Of a stretch of 64,000 bases of DNA, positions 49,736 to 61,819 are shown in pieces (position 1 is the stretch's first letter; the number at the start of each line of letters is the position of its first letter). Location of the stretch: assembly GCA_033782935.1 (NCBI GenBank), contig JAWQEG010000508.1, positions 305,501-369,500 of the forward strand, in the 5' to 3' direction. Below the pieces are notes generated by a model. The model was not told where the DNA came from, did no database searches, and was given only the letters and a program-made list of their open reading frames with translations. The stretch is from Petrolisthes cinctipes. Taxonomy: Eukaryota > Arthropoda > Malacostraca > Decapoda > Porcellanidae. The translations under genes were made by a program, and so were the position numbers.

Positions 49736-50702
49736 CCCCTAAATATCGAATTTTCGGGTTTTTTGAGCTTGAATTTGAGATATAAACGAGTACAGAAGAT
49801 GCATGCACATATCGACTTTTGGGCACCTAAAATATCGATTTTGAGCATGTTTTGAGCCTATATTTTGAAAACATTCTAGCACTGAGTAGGCATGTACAGA
49901 TCGCTTCTGGGACCCAAAAATATCGAATTTTCGGGTGTTTTGAGCTTGAATTTGAGATATAAACGAGTACAGAATATGCATGCACATATCGACTTTTGGT
50001 CACCTAAAATATCGATTTTGAGCATGTTTTGAGCCTATATTTTGAAAACATTCTAGCACTGAGTAGGCATGTACAGATCGCTTCTGGGACCCAAAAATAT
50101 CGAACTTTCGGGTGTTTAGGGCCAGAATTTGAGATATAAACGGGTACAGAAGATACATGCACATATTGACTTTGGGCATCTAAAATATCGATTTTCAGCA
50201 TGTTTTTGGCCTGTAATTTGAAAATACTCTAACACGGAGTAGGCATGTACAGATCGCTTCTGGGACCCCAAAATATCGAATTTTCGGGTGTTTTGGGCCT
50301 GAATTTGAGATATCGCCATTACGCTCGTAAAATATCGATTTATAGCATGTTTTGAGCCTATATTTTGAAAATATTCTAGCACTGAGTAGGCATGTACAGA
50401 TCGCTTCTAGGACCCCTAAATATCGAATTTTCGGGTGTTTTGAGCCTGAATTCGAGATATAAACGGGTACTGAAGATGCATGCACACATCGACTTTTGGG
50501 CACCTAAAACATCGATTTTGAGCTTGTTTTGGGGCTGTATTTTGAAAATACTCTAACACGGAGTAGGCATGTACAGATCGCTTCTGGGACCCCAAAATAT
50601 CGAATTTTCGGGTGTTTTGGGCTTGAATTTGAGATATCGCCTTTACGCACCTAAAATATCGATTTTTAGCATTTTTTGAGCCTATATTTTGAAAATATTC
50701 TA

Positions 50703-50718
50703 GCACTGAGTACAGATC
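50703..50718 (+). repeat. 8-bp deletion between GTA words in a monomer
   Basis: GAGTAGGCATGTACAG is shortened to GAGTACAG. The two GTA words are 8 bp apart in the intact unit, and one of them plus GGCAT is missing. This is the same site that carries 5-, 10- and 13-bp deletions elsewhere in the window. Confidence 0.8.
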
Positions 50719-51125
50719 GCTTCTGGGACCCCTAAATATCGAATTTTCGGGTGTTTTGAGCTTGAATTTGAGATATAAACGGGTACAGAAGATGCATGCA
50801 CATATCGACTTTTCGGCACCTAAAAGATCGATTTTTGGTATGTTTTTGGCCTGTATTTTGAAAATACTCTAACACAGAGTAGGCATGTACAGATCGCTTC
50901 TGGGACCCCAAAATATTGAATTTTCGGGTGTTTTGAGCCTGAATTTGAGATATAAACGGGTACAGAAGATACATGCACATATTGACTTTGGGCATCTAAA
51001 ATATCGATTTTCAGCATGTTTTGGGCCTGAATTTTGAAAATACTCTAACACGGAGTAGGCATGTACAGATCGCTTCTTGGACCCCAAAATATCGAAATTT
51101 TGGGTGTTTTGAGCCTGAATTTGAG

Positions 51126-51146
51126 ATATAAACGGGCACATATCGA
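51126..51146 (+). repeat. 15-bp deletion inside an L monomer
   Basis: GATATAAACGGG is followed directly by CACATATCGAC. The 15 bp that normally lie between them (TACAGAAGATGCATG) are absent, including most of the TGCATGCA palindrome. The unit is intermediate in length between L and S. It shows that the 29-bp region can be shortened by routes other than the ATAT deletion. Confidence 0.8.
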
Positions 51147-54100
51147 CTTTTTGGCACCTAAAACATCGATTTTGAGCATGTTTTCGGCCTGTATCTTGAA
51201 AATACTCTAACACGGAGTAGGCATGTACAGATCGCTTCTGGGACCCCAAAATATCGAATTTTCGGGTGTTTTGGGCCTGAATTTGAGATATCGCCATTAC
51301 GCTCGTAAAATATCGATTTATAGCATGTTTTGAGCCTATATTTTGAAAATATTCTAGCACTGAGTAGGCATGTACAGATCGCTTCTAGGACCCCTAAATA
51401 TCGAATTTTCGGGTGTTTTTGAGCTTGAATTTGAGATATAAACGAGTACAAAAGATGCATGCACATATCGACTTTTGGGCACCTAAAATATCGATTTTTA
51501 GCATGTTTTGAGCCTATATTTTGAAAATATTCTAACACTGAGTAGGCATGTACAGATCGCTTCTGGGACCCCAAAATATCGAATTTTCGGGTGTTTTGGC
51601 CTTAATTTGAGATATCGACTTTTTGGCACCTAAAATATCGATTTTTAGCATGTTTTTAGCCTATATTTTGAAAATATTCTAGCACTGAGTAGGCATGTAC
51701 AGATTGCATCTGGGACCCCAAAATATTGAATTTTCGGGTTTTTAGGGCAAGAATTTGAGATATAAACGGGTACACAAGATGCATGCACATATCGACGTTT
51801 GGGCACCTAAAAGATCGATTTTCAGTATGTTTTTGGCCTGTATTTTGAAAATACTCTAACACGGAGTAGGCATGTACAGATCGCTTCTGGGACCCCAAAA
51901 TATCGAATTTTCGGGTGTTTTGAGCCTGAATTTGAGATATAAACGGGTACAGAAGATGCATGCACATATCGACTTTTTGGCACCTAAAACATCGATTTTG
52001 AGCATGTTTTCGGCCTGTATCTTGAAAATACTCTAACACGGAGAAGGCATGTACAGATCGCTTCTGGGACCCCAAAATATCGAATTTTCGGGTGTTTTGG
52101 GCCTGAATTTGAGATATCGCCTTTACGCTCGTAAAATATCGATTTTTAGCATGTTTTGAGCCTATATTTTGAAAATATTCTAGCACTGAGTAGGCATGTA
52201 CAGATCGCTTCTGGGACCCCTAAATATCGAATTTTCGGGTGTTTTGAGCTTGAATTTGAGATATAAACGAGTACAAAAGATGCATGCACATATCGACTTT
52301 TGGGCACCTAAAATATCGATTTTTAGCATGTTTTGAGCCTATATTTTGAAAATATTATAGCACTGAGTAGGCATGTACAGATCGCTTCTCGGACCCCAAA
52401 ATATCGAATTTTCGGGTGTTTTGGGCCTGAATTTGAGATATCGCCTTTACGCTCGTAAAATATCGATTTTTAGCATGTTTTGAGCCTATATTTTGAAAAT
52501 ATTCTAGCACTGAGTAGGCATGTACAGATTGCTTCTGGGACCCCAAAATATTGAATTTTCGGGTTTTTAGGGCCAGAATTTGAGATATAAACGGGTACAG
52601 AAGATGCATGCACATATCGACGTTTGGGCACCTAAAAGATCGATTTTCAATATGTTTTGGGCCTGAATTTTGAAATTACTCTATCACGGAGTAGGCATGT
52701 ACAGATCGCTTCTGGGACCCCTAAATATCGAATTTTCGGGTGTTTTGGGACTGAATTTGAGATATCGACTTTTTGGCACCTAAAAGATCGATTTTTAGCA
52801 TGTTTGTAGCCTATATTTTGAAAATATTCTAGCACTTACTAGGCATGTACAGATTGCTTCTGGGACCCCAAAATATTGAATTTTCGGGTGTTTTGAGACT
52901 GAATTTGAGATATAAACGGGTACAGAAGATGCATGCACATATCGACTTTTGGCAACCTAAAATATCGATTTTGAGCATGTTTTGAGCCTATATTTTGAAA
53001 ACATTCTAGCACTGAGTAGTTATGTCCAGATCGCTTCTGGGACCCCAAAATATCGAATTTTCGGGTGTTTTGAGCCTGAATTTGAGATATAAACGGGTAC
53101 AGAAGATACATGCACATATTGACTTTGGGCACCAAAAATATCGATTTTCAGCATGTTTTGGGCCTGAATTTTTAAAATACTCTAACACGGAGTAGGCATG
53201 TACAGATCGCTTCTGGGACCCCAAAATATCGAATTTTCGGGTGTTTAAGGCCAGAATTTGAGATATAAACGGGTACAGAAGATGCTTGCACATATCGACT
53301 TTTGAGCACCTAAAAGATCGATTTTCAGTATGTTTTTGGCCTATATTTTGAAAATACTCTAACACGGAATAGGCATGTACAGATCGCTTCTGGGACCCAA
53401 AAATATCGAATTTTCGGGTGTTTTGAGACTGAATTTGAGATATAAACGGGTACAGAAGATGCATGCACATATCGACTTTTGGCAGCCTAAAATATCGATT
53501 TTGAGCATGTTTTAAGCCAACATTTTGAAAATATTCTAGCACTGAGTAGGCGTGTACAGATCGCTTCTGGGACCTTTAAATATCGAATTTTCGGGTGTTT
53601 TGAGCTTGAATTTGAGATATAAACGAGTACAGTAGATGCATGCACATATCGACTTTTGGTCACCTAAAATATAGATTTTGAGCATGTTTTGAGCCTATAT
53701 TTTGAAAACATTCTAGCACTGAGTAGGCATGTACAGATCGCTTCTGGGACCTCAAAATATCGAATTTTCGGGTGTTTTGGCCTTAATTTGAGATATCGAC
53801 TTTTTGGCACCTAAAATATCGATTTTTAGCATGTTTTTAGCCTATATTTTGAAAATATTCTAGCACTGAGTAGGCATGTACAGATTGCTTCTGGGACCCC
53901 AAAATATTGAATTTTCGGGTTTTTAGGGACAGAATTTGAGATATAAACGGGTACAGAAGATGCATGCACATATCGACTTTTGGGCACCAAAAAGATCGAT
54001 TTTGAGCTTGTTTTAAGCCTATATTTTGAAAATATTCTAGCACTGAGTAGGCATGTGCAGATCGCTTCTGGGACCCCCAAATTTCGAATTTTAGGGTGTT

Positions 54101-57100
54101 TTGAGCTTGAATTTGAGATATAAACGAGTACAGTAGATGCATGCACATATCGACTTTTGGTCACCTAAAATATGGATTTTAAGCATGTTTTGAGCCTATA
54201 TTTTGAAAACATTCTAGCACTGAGTAGGCATGTACAGATCGCTTCTGTGACCCCAAAATATCGAATTTTCGGGTGTTTTGGCCTTAATTTGAGATATCGA
54301 CTTTTTGGCACCTAAAATATCGATTTTTAGCATGTTTTTAGCCTATATTTTGAAAATATTCTAGCACTGTGTAGGCATGTACAGATTGCTTCTGGGACCC
54401 CAAAATATTGAATTTTCGGGTTTTTAGGGCCAGAATTTGAGATATAAACGGGTACAGAAGATGCATGCACATATCGACGTTTGGGCACCTAAAAGATCGA
54501 TTTTAAGTATGTTTTTGGCCTGTATTTTGAAAATACTCTAACACGGAGTAGGCATGTACAGATCGCTTCTGGGACCCCTAAATATCGAATTTTTGGGTGT
54601 TTTGGACCTGAATTTGAGATATCGCCTTTACACACCTAAAATATCGATTTTTAGCATGTTTTTAGCCTATATTTTGAAAATATTCTAGCATTGAGTAGGC
54701 ATGTACAGATCGCTTCTGGGACCCCAAAATATCGAATTTTTGGGTGTTTTGAGCTTGAATTTGAGATATAAACGAGTACAGAAGATGCATGCACATATCG
54801 ACTTTTGGGCACCTAAAATATCGATTTTCAGCATGTTTTGAGCCTATATTTTGAAAACATTCTAGCACTGAGTAGGCATGTACAGATCGCTTCTGGGACC
54901 CCTAAATATCGAATTTTCGGGTGTTTTGGGCCTGAATTTGAGATATCGCATTTACGTACCTAAAATATCGATTTTTAGCATGTTTTGAGCCTATATTTTG
55001 AAAAATATTCTAGCACTGAGTAGGCATGTACAGATCGCTTCTGGGACCCCTAAATATCGAATTTTCGGGTGTTTTGAGCTTGAATTTGAGATATAAACGA
55101 GTACAGAAGATGCATGCACATATCGACTTTTGGGCACCTAAGATATCGATTTTGAGCTTGTTTTGGGCCTGTATTTTGAAAATACTCTAACACGGAGTAG
55201 GCATGTACAGATCGCTTCTGGGACCTCAAAATATCGAATTTTTGGGTATTTTGGGCCTGAAATTGAGATATCGCCTTTACGCACCTAAAATATCGATTTT
55301 TAGCATGTTTTGAGCCTATATTTTGAAAATATTCTAGCACTGAGTAGGCATGTACAGATCGCTTCTGGGACCCCTAAATATCGAATTTTCGGGTGTTTTG
55401 AGCTTGAATTTGAGATATAAACGAGTACAGTAGATGCATGCACATATCGACTTTTGGTCACCTAAAATATCGATTTTGAGCATGTTTTGAGCCTATATTT
55501 TGAAAACATTCTAGCACTGAGTAGGCATGTACAGATCGCTTCTGGGACCCAAAAATATCGAATTTTCGGGTGTTTAGGGCCAGAATTTGAGATATAAACG
55601 GGTACTGAAGATGCATGCACATATCGACTTTTGTGCACCTAAAAGATCGATTTTCAGTATGTTTTGAGCATGTATTTTGAAAATACTCTAACACGGAGTA
55701 GGCATGTACAGATCGCTTCTGGGACCCCTAAATATCGAATTTTCGGGTGTTTTGGGACTGAATTTGAGATATCGACTTTTTGGCACCTAAAAGATCGATT
55801 TTTAGCATGTTGTTAGCCTATATTTTGAAAATATTCTAGCACTGAGTAGGCATGTACAGATTGCTTCTGGGACCCCAAAATATTGAATTTTCGGGTGTTT
55901 TGAGCCTGAATTTAAGATATAAACGGGTACAGAAGATACATGCACATATTGACTTTAGGCACCAAAAATATCGATTTTCAGCATGTTTTGGGCCTGAATT
56001 TTGAAAATACTCTAACACGGAGTAGGCATGTACAGATCGCTTCTGGGACCACAAAATATCGAATTTTCGGGTGTTTAGGGCCAGAATTTGAGATATAAAC
56101 GGGTACAGAAGATGCATGCACATATCGACTTTTGGGCACCTAAGAGATCGATTTTCAGTATGTTTTTGGCCTGTATTTTGAAAATACTCTAACACGGAGT
56201 AGGCATGTACAGATACCTTCTGGGACCTCTAAATATCGAATTTTCGGGTGTTTTGGGACTGAATTTGAGATATCGATTTTTTGGCACCTAAAATGTCGAT
56301 TTTTAGCATGTTTTTAGCCTATATTTTGAAAATATTCTAGCACTGGGTAGGCATGTACAGATTGCTTCTGGGACCCCAAAATATTGAATTTTCGGGTGTT
56401 TTGAGCCTGAATTTGAGATATAAACGGGTACAGAAGATACATGCACATATTGACTTTGGGAATCTAAAATATCGATTTTCAGCATGTTTTGAGCCTGTAT
56501 TTTGAAAATACTTTAACACTGAGTAGGCATGTACAGATTGCTTCTGGGACCCCAAAATATTGAATTTTCGGGTGTTTTGAGCCAGAATTTGAGATATAAA
56601 CGGGTACTGAAGATGCATGCACATATCGACTTTTGTGCACCTAAAAGATCGATTTTCAGTATGTTTTGAGCATGTATTTTGAAAATACTCTAACACGGAG
56701 TAGGCATGTACAGATCGCTTCTGGGACCCCTACATATCGAATTTTCGGGTGTTGTGGGACTGAATTTGAGATATCGACTTTCTGGCACCTAAAAGATCGA
56801 TTTTTAGCATGTTTTTAGCCTATATTTTGAAAATATTCTAGCACTGGGTAGGCATGTACAGATTGCTTCTGGGACCCCAAAATATTGAATTTTCGGGTGT
56901 TTTGAGGCTGAATTTGAGATATAAACGGGTACAGAAGATACATGCACATATTGACTTTGGGAATCTAAAATATCGATTTTCAGCATGTTTTGGGCCTGTA
57001 TTTTGAAAATACTCTAACACTGAGTAGGCATGTACAGATTGCTTCTGGGACCCCAAAATATTGAATTTTCGGGTGTTTTGAGCCTGAATTTGAGATATAA

Positions 57101-57340
57101 ACGGGTACTGAAGATGCATGCACATATCGACTTTTGTGCACCTAAAAGATCGATTTTCAGTATGTTTTGAGCATGTATTTTGAAAATACTCTAACACGGA
57201 GTAGGCATGTACAGATCGCTTCTGGGACCCCAAAATATCGAATTTTCGGGTGTTTTGGGACTGAATTTGAGATATCGACTTTTTGGCACCTAAAAGATCG
57301 GTTTTTAGCATGTTTTTAGCCTATATTTTTAAAATATACT

Positions 57341-57352
57341 AGCACTGTACAG
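57341..57352 (+). repeat. 10-bp deletion variant GCACTGTACAG
   Basis: The intact CACTGAGTAGGCATGTACAG is reduced to CACTGTACAG, a loss of 10 bp between two TG words. This makes a 166-bp L unit. The same variant occurs near 58158, 58648 and 60642, always in the first monomer of the trimer. It therefore spread with the trimer and did not arise four times. Confidence 0.85.
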
Positions 57353-60300
57353 ATTGCTTCTGGGACCCCAAAATATTGAATTTTCGGGTGTTTTGAGCCT
57401 GAATTTGAGATATAAACGGGTACAGAAGATACATGCACATATTGACTTTGGGCATCTAAATTATCAATTTTCAGCATGTTTTGGGCCTGTATTTTGAAAA
57501 TACTCTAACACTGAGTAGGCATGTACAGATTGCTTCAGGGACCCCAAAATATTGAATTTTCGGGTGTTTTGAGCCTGAATTTGAGATATAAACGGGTACT
57601 GAAGATGCATGCACATATCGACTTTTGTGCACCTAAAAGATCGATTTTCAGTTTGTTTTCAGCATGTATTTTGAAAATACTCTAACACGGAGTAGGCATG
57701 TACAGATCGCTTCTGGGACCCCTAAATATCGAATTTTCGGGTGTTTTGGGACTGAATTTGAGATATCGACTTTTTGGCACCTAAAAGATCGATTTTTAGC
57801 ATGTTTTTAGCCTATATTTTGAAAATATTCTAGCACTGAGTAGGCATGTACAGATTGCTTCTGGGACCCCATAATATTGAATTTTCGGGTGTTTTGAGCC
57901 TGAATTTAAGATATAAACGGGTACAGAAGATACATGCACATATTGACTTTGTGCACCAAAAATATCGATTTTCAGCATGTTTTGCGCCTGAATTTTGAAA
58001 ATACTCTAACACGGAGTAGGCATGTACAGATCGCTTCTGGGACCCCAAAATATCGAATTTTCGTGTGTTTAGGGACTGAATTTGAGATATCGACTTTTTG
58101 GCACCTAAAAGATCGATTTTTAGCATGTTTTTAGCCTATATTTTGAAAATATTCTAGCACTGTACAGATTGCTTCTGGGACCCCAAAATATTGAATTTTC
58201 GGGTGTTTTGAGCCTGAATTTGAGATATAAACGGGTACAGAAGATACATGCACATATTGACTTTGGACATCTAAAATATTGATTTTTAGCATGTTTTGGG
58301 CCTGTATTTTGAAAATACTCTAACACTGAGTAAGCATGTACAGATTGCTTCTGGGACCCCAAAATATTGAATTTTCGGGTGTTTTGAGCCTGAATTTGAG
58401 ATATAAACGGGTACTGAAGATGCATGCACATATCGACTTTTGTGCACCTAAAAGATCGATTTTCAGTATGTTTAGAGCATGTATTTTGAAAATACTCTAA
58501 CACGGAGTAGGCATGTACAGATCGCTTCTGGGACCCCTAAATATCGAATTTTCGGGTGTTTTGGGACTGAATTTGAGATATTGACTTTTTGGCACCTAAA
58601 AGATCGATTTTTAGCATGTTTTTAGCCTATATTTTGAAAATATTCTAGCACTGTACAGATTGCTTCTGGGACCCCAAAATATTGAATTTTCGGGTGTTTT
58701 GAGCCTGAATTTGAGATATAAACGGGTACAGAAGATACATGCACATATTGACTTTGGGCACCAAAAATATCGATTTTCAGCATGTTTTGGGCCTGAATTT
58801 TGAAAATACTCTATCACGAAGTAGGCATGTACAGATCGCTTCTGGGACCCCAAAATATCGAATTTTCGGGTGTTTAGGGCCAGAATTTGAGATATAAACG
58901 GGTACAGAAGATGCATGCACATATCGACTTTTGGGCACCTAAAAGATCGATTTTCAGTATGTTTTTGGCCTGTATTTTGAAAATACTCTAACACGGAGTA
59001 GGCATGTACAGATCGCTTCTGGGACCTCTAAATATCGAATTTTCGCGTGTTTTGGGACTGAATTTGAGATATCGATTTTTTGGCACCTAAAATGTCGATT
59101 TTTAGCTTGTTTTTAGCCTATTTTTTGAAAATATTCTAGCACTGTGTAGGCATGTACAGATTGCTTCTGGGACCCCAAAATATTAAATTTTCGGGTGTTT
59201 TGAGCCTGAATTTGAGATATAAACGGGTACAGAAGATAAATGCACATATTGACTTTGGGCATCTAAAATATCGATTTTCAGCATGTTTTGGGCCTGTATT
59301 TTGAAAATACTCTAACACTGAGTAAGTATGTACAGATTGCTTCTGGGACCCCAAAATATTGAATTTTCGGGTGTTTTGAGCCTGAATTTGAGATATAAAC
59401 GGGTACTGATGATGCATGCACATATCGACTTTTGTGCACCTAAAAGATCGATTTTCAGTATGTTTTGAGCATGTATTTTGAAAATACTCTAACACGGAGT
59501 AGGCATGTACAGATCGCTTCTGGGACCCCTAAATATCGAATTTTCGGGTGTTTTGGGACTGAATTTGAGATATCGGCTTTTTGGCACCTAAAAGATCGAT
59601 TTTTAGCATGTTTTTAACCTATATTTTGAAAATATTCTAGCACTGAGTAGGCATGTACAGATTGCTTCTGGGACCCCATAATATTGAATTTTCGGCTGTT
59701 TTGAGCCTGAATTCGAGATATAAACGGGTACAGAAGATACATGCACATATTGACTTTGGGCACCAAAAATATCGATTTTCAGCATGTTTTGGGCCTGAAT
59801 TTTGAAAATACTCTAACACGGAGTAGGCATGTACAGATCGCTTCTGGGACCCCAAAATATCGAATTTTCGGGTGTTTAGGGCCAGAATTTGAGGTATAAA
59901 CGAGTACAGAAGATGCATGCACATATCGACTTTTGGGCACCTAAAAGATCGATTTTCAGTATGTTTTTGGCCTATATTTTGAAAATACTCTAACACGGAG
60001 TAGGCATGTACAGATACCTTCTGGGACCTCTAAATATCGAATTTTCGGGTGTTTTGGGACTGAATTTGAGATATCGATTTTTTGGCACCTAAAATGTCGA
60101 TTTTTAGCATGTTTTTAGCCTATATTTTGAAAATATTCTAGCACTGTGTAAGCATGTACATATTGCTTCTGGGACCCCAAAATATTGAATTTTCGGGTGT
60201 TTTGAGCCTGAATTTCAGATATAAACGGGTACAGAAGATACATGCACATATTGACTTTGTGCATCTAAAATATCGATTTTCAGCATGTTTTGGGCCTGTA

Positions 60301-60950
60301 TTTTGAAAATACTCTAACACTGAGTAGGCATGTACAGATTGCTTCTGGGACCCCAAAATATTGAATTTTCGGGTGTTTTGAGCCTGAATTTGAGATATAA
60401 ACGGGTACTGAAGGTGCATGCACATATCGACTTTTGTGCACCTAAAAGATCGATTTTCAGTATGTTTTGAGTATGTATTTTGAAAATACTCTAACACGGA
60501 GTAGGCATGTACAGATCGCTTCTGGGACCCCGAAATATCGAATTTTCGGGTGTTTTGGGACTGAATTTGAGATATCGACTTTTTGGCACCTAAAAGATCG
60601 ATTTTTAGCATGTTTTTAGCCTATATTTTGAAAATATTCTAGCACTGTACAGATTGCTTCTGGGACCCCAAAATATTGAATTTTCGGGTGTTTTGAGCCT
60701 GAATTTGAGATATAAACGGGTACAGAAGATACATGCACATATTGACTTTGGGCACCAAAAATATCGATTTTCAGCATGTTTTGGGCCTGAATTTTGAAAA
60801 TACTCTAACACGGAGTAGGCATGTACAGATCGCTTCTGGGACCCCAAAAAATCGAATTTTCGGGTGTTTAGGGCCAGAATTTGAGATATAAACGGGTACA
60901 GAAGATGCATGCACATATCGACTTTTGGGCACCTAAAAGATCGATTTTCA

Positions 60951-61819
60951 GTATGTTTTTGGCCTGTATTTTGAAAATACTCTAACACGGAGTAGGCATG
61001 TACAGATACCTTCTGGGACCTCTAAATATAGAATTTTCGGGTGTTTTGGGACTGAATTTGAGATATCGATTTTTTGGCACCTAAAATGTCGATTTTTAGC
61101 ATGTTTTTAGCCTATATTTTGAAAATATTCTAGCACTGTGTAGGCATGTACAGATTGCTTCTGGGACCCCAAAATATTGAATTTTCGGGTGTTTTGAGCC
61201 TGAATTTGAGATATAAACGGGTACAGAAGATACATGCACATATTGACTTTGGGCATCTAAAATATCGATTTTCAGCATGTTTTGGGGCTGTATTTTGAAA
61301 ATACTCTAACACTGAGTAGGCATGTACAGATCGCTTCTGGGACCCCTAAATATCTAATTTTCGGGTGTTTTGGGACTGAATTTGAGATATCGACTTTTTG
61401 GCACCTAAAAGATCGATTTTTAGCATGTTTTTAGCCTATATTTTGAAAATATTCTAGCACTGAGTAGGCATGTACAGATTGCTTCTGGGACCCCAAAATA
61501 TTGAATTTTCGGGTGTTTTGAGCCTGAATTTGAGATATAAACGGGTACAGAAGATACATGCACATATTGACTTTGGGCACCAAAAATATCGATTTTCAGC
61601 ATGTTTTGGGCCTGAATTTTGAAAATACTCTAACACGGAGTAGGCATGTACAGATCGCTTCTGGAACCCCAAAATATCGAATTTTCGGGTGTTTAGGGCC
61701 AGAATTTGAGATATAAACGGGTACAGAAGATGCATGCACATATCGACTTTTGGGCACCTAAAAGATCGATTTTCAGTATGTTTTTGGCCTGTATTTTGAA
61801 AATACTCTAACACGGAGTA
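60951..61819 (+). repeat. 0.87-kb block repeated at 63132-64000 (offset 2,181)
   Basis: Both blocks contain, in order, an S unit with GATACCTTCTGGGACCTC, an L unit ending in TTTTGGGGCTG, an S unit, an L unit, and an L unit with TTCTGGAACCCC (near 61664 and 63845). The offset of 2,181 bp equals 324+679+677+501 bp, the sum of the intervening dimer, tetramers and trimer. The second block is cut by the window end. Confidence 0.8.

Larger units (their letters stand above)
49736..52635 (+). repeat. Zone enriched in the ACGCTCGTAAAATATCG subtype
   Basis: S-type units whose junction reads TTACGCTCGTAAAATATCG occur near 50320, 51300, 52132 and 52450. The only others I saw are near 42215 and 47670. 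Most other 147-bp units read TTTACGCACCTAAAATATCG. Two of the units also share GATTTATAGCATG and an offset of 978 bp (50314/51292). TTTTCGGCCTGTATCTTG units near 51183 and 52008 are another local pair. The zone therefore grew by small duplications. Two units with internal deletions lie here (50710 and 51136). Confidence 0.75.
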
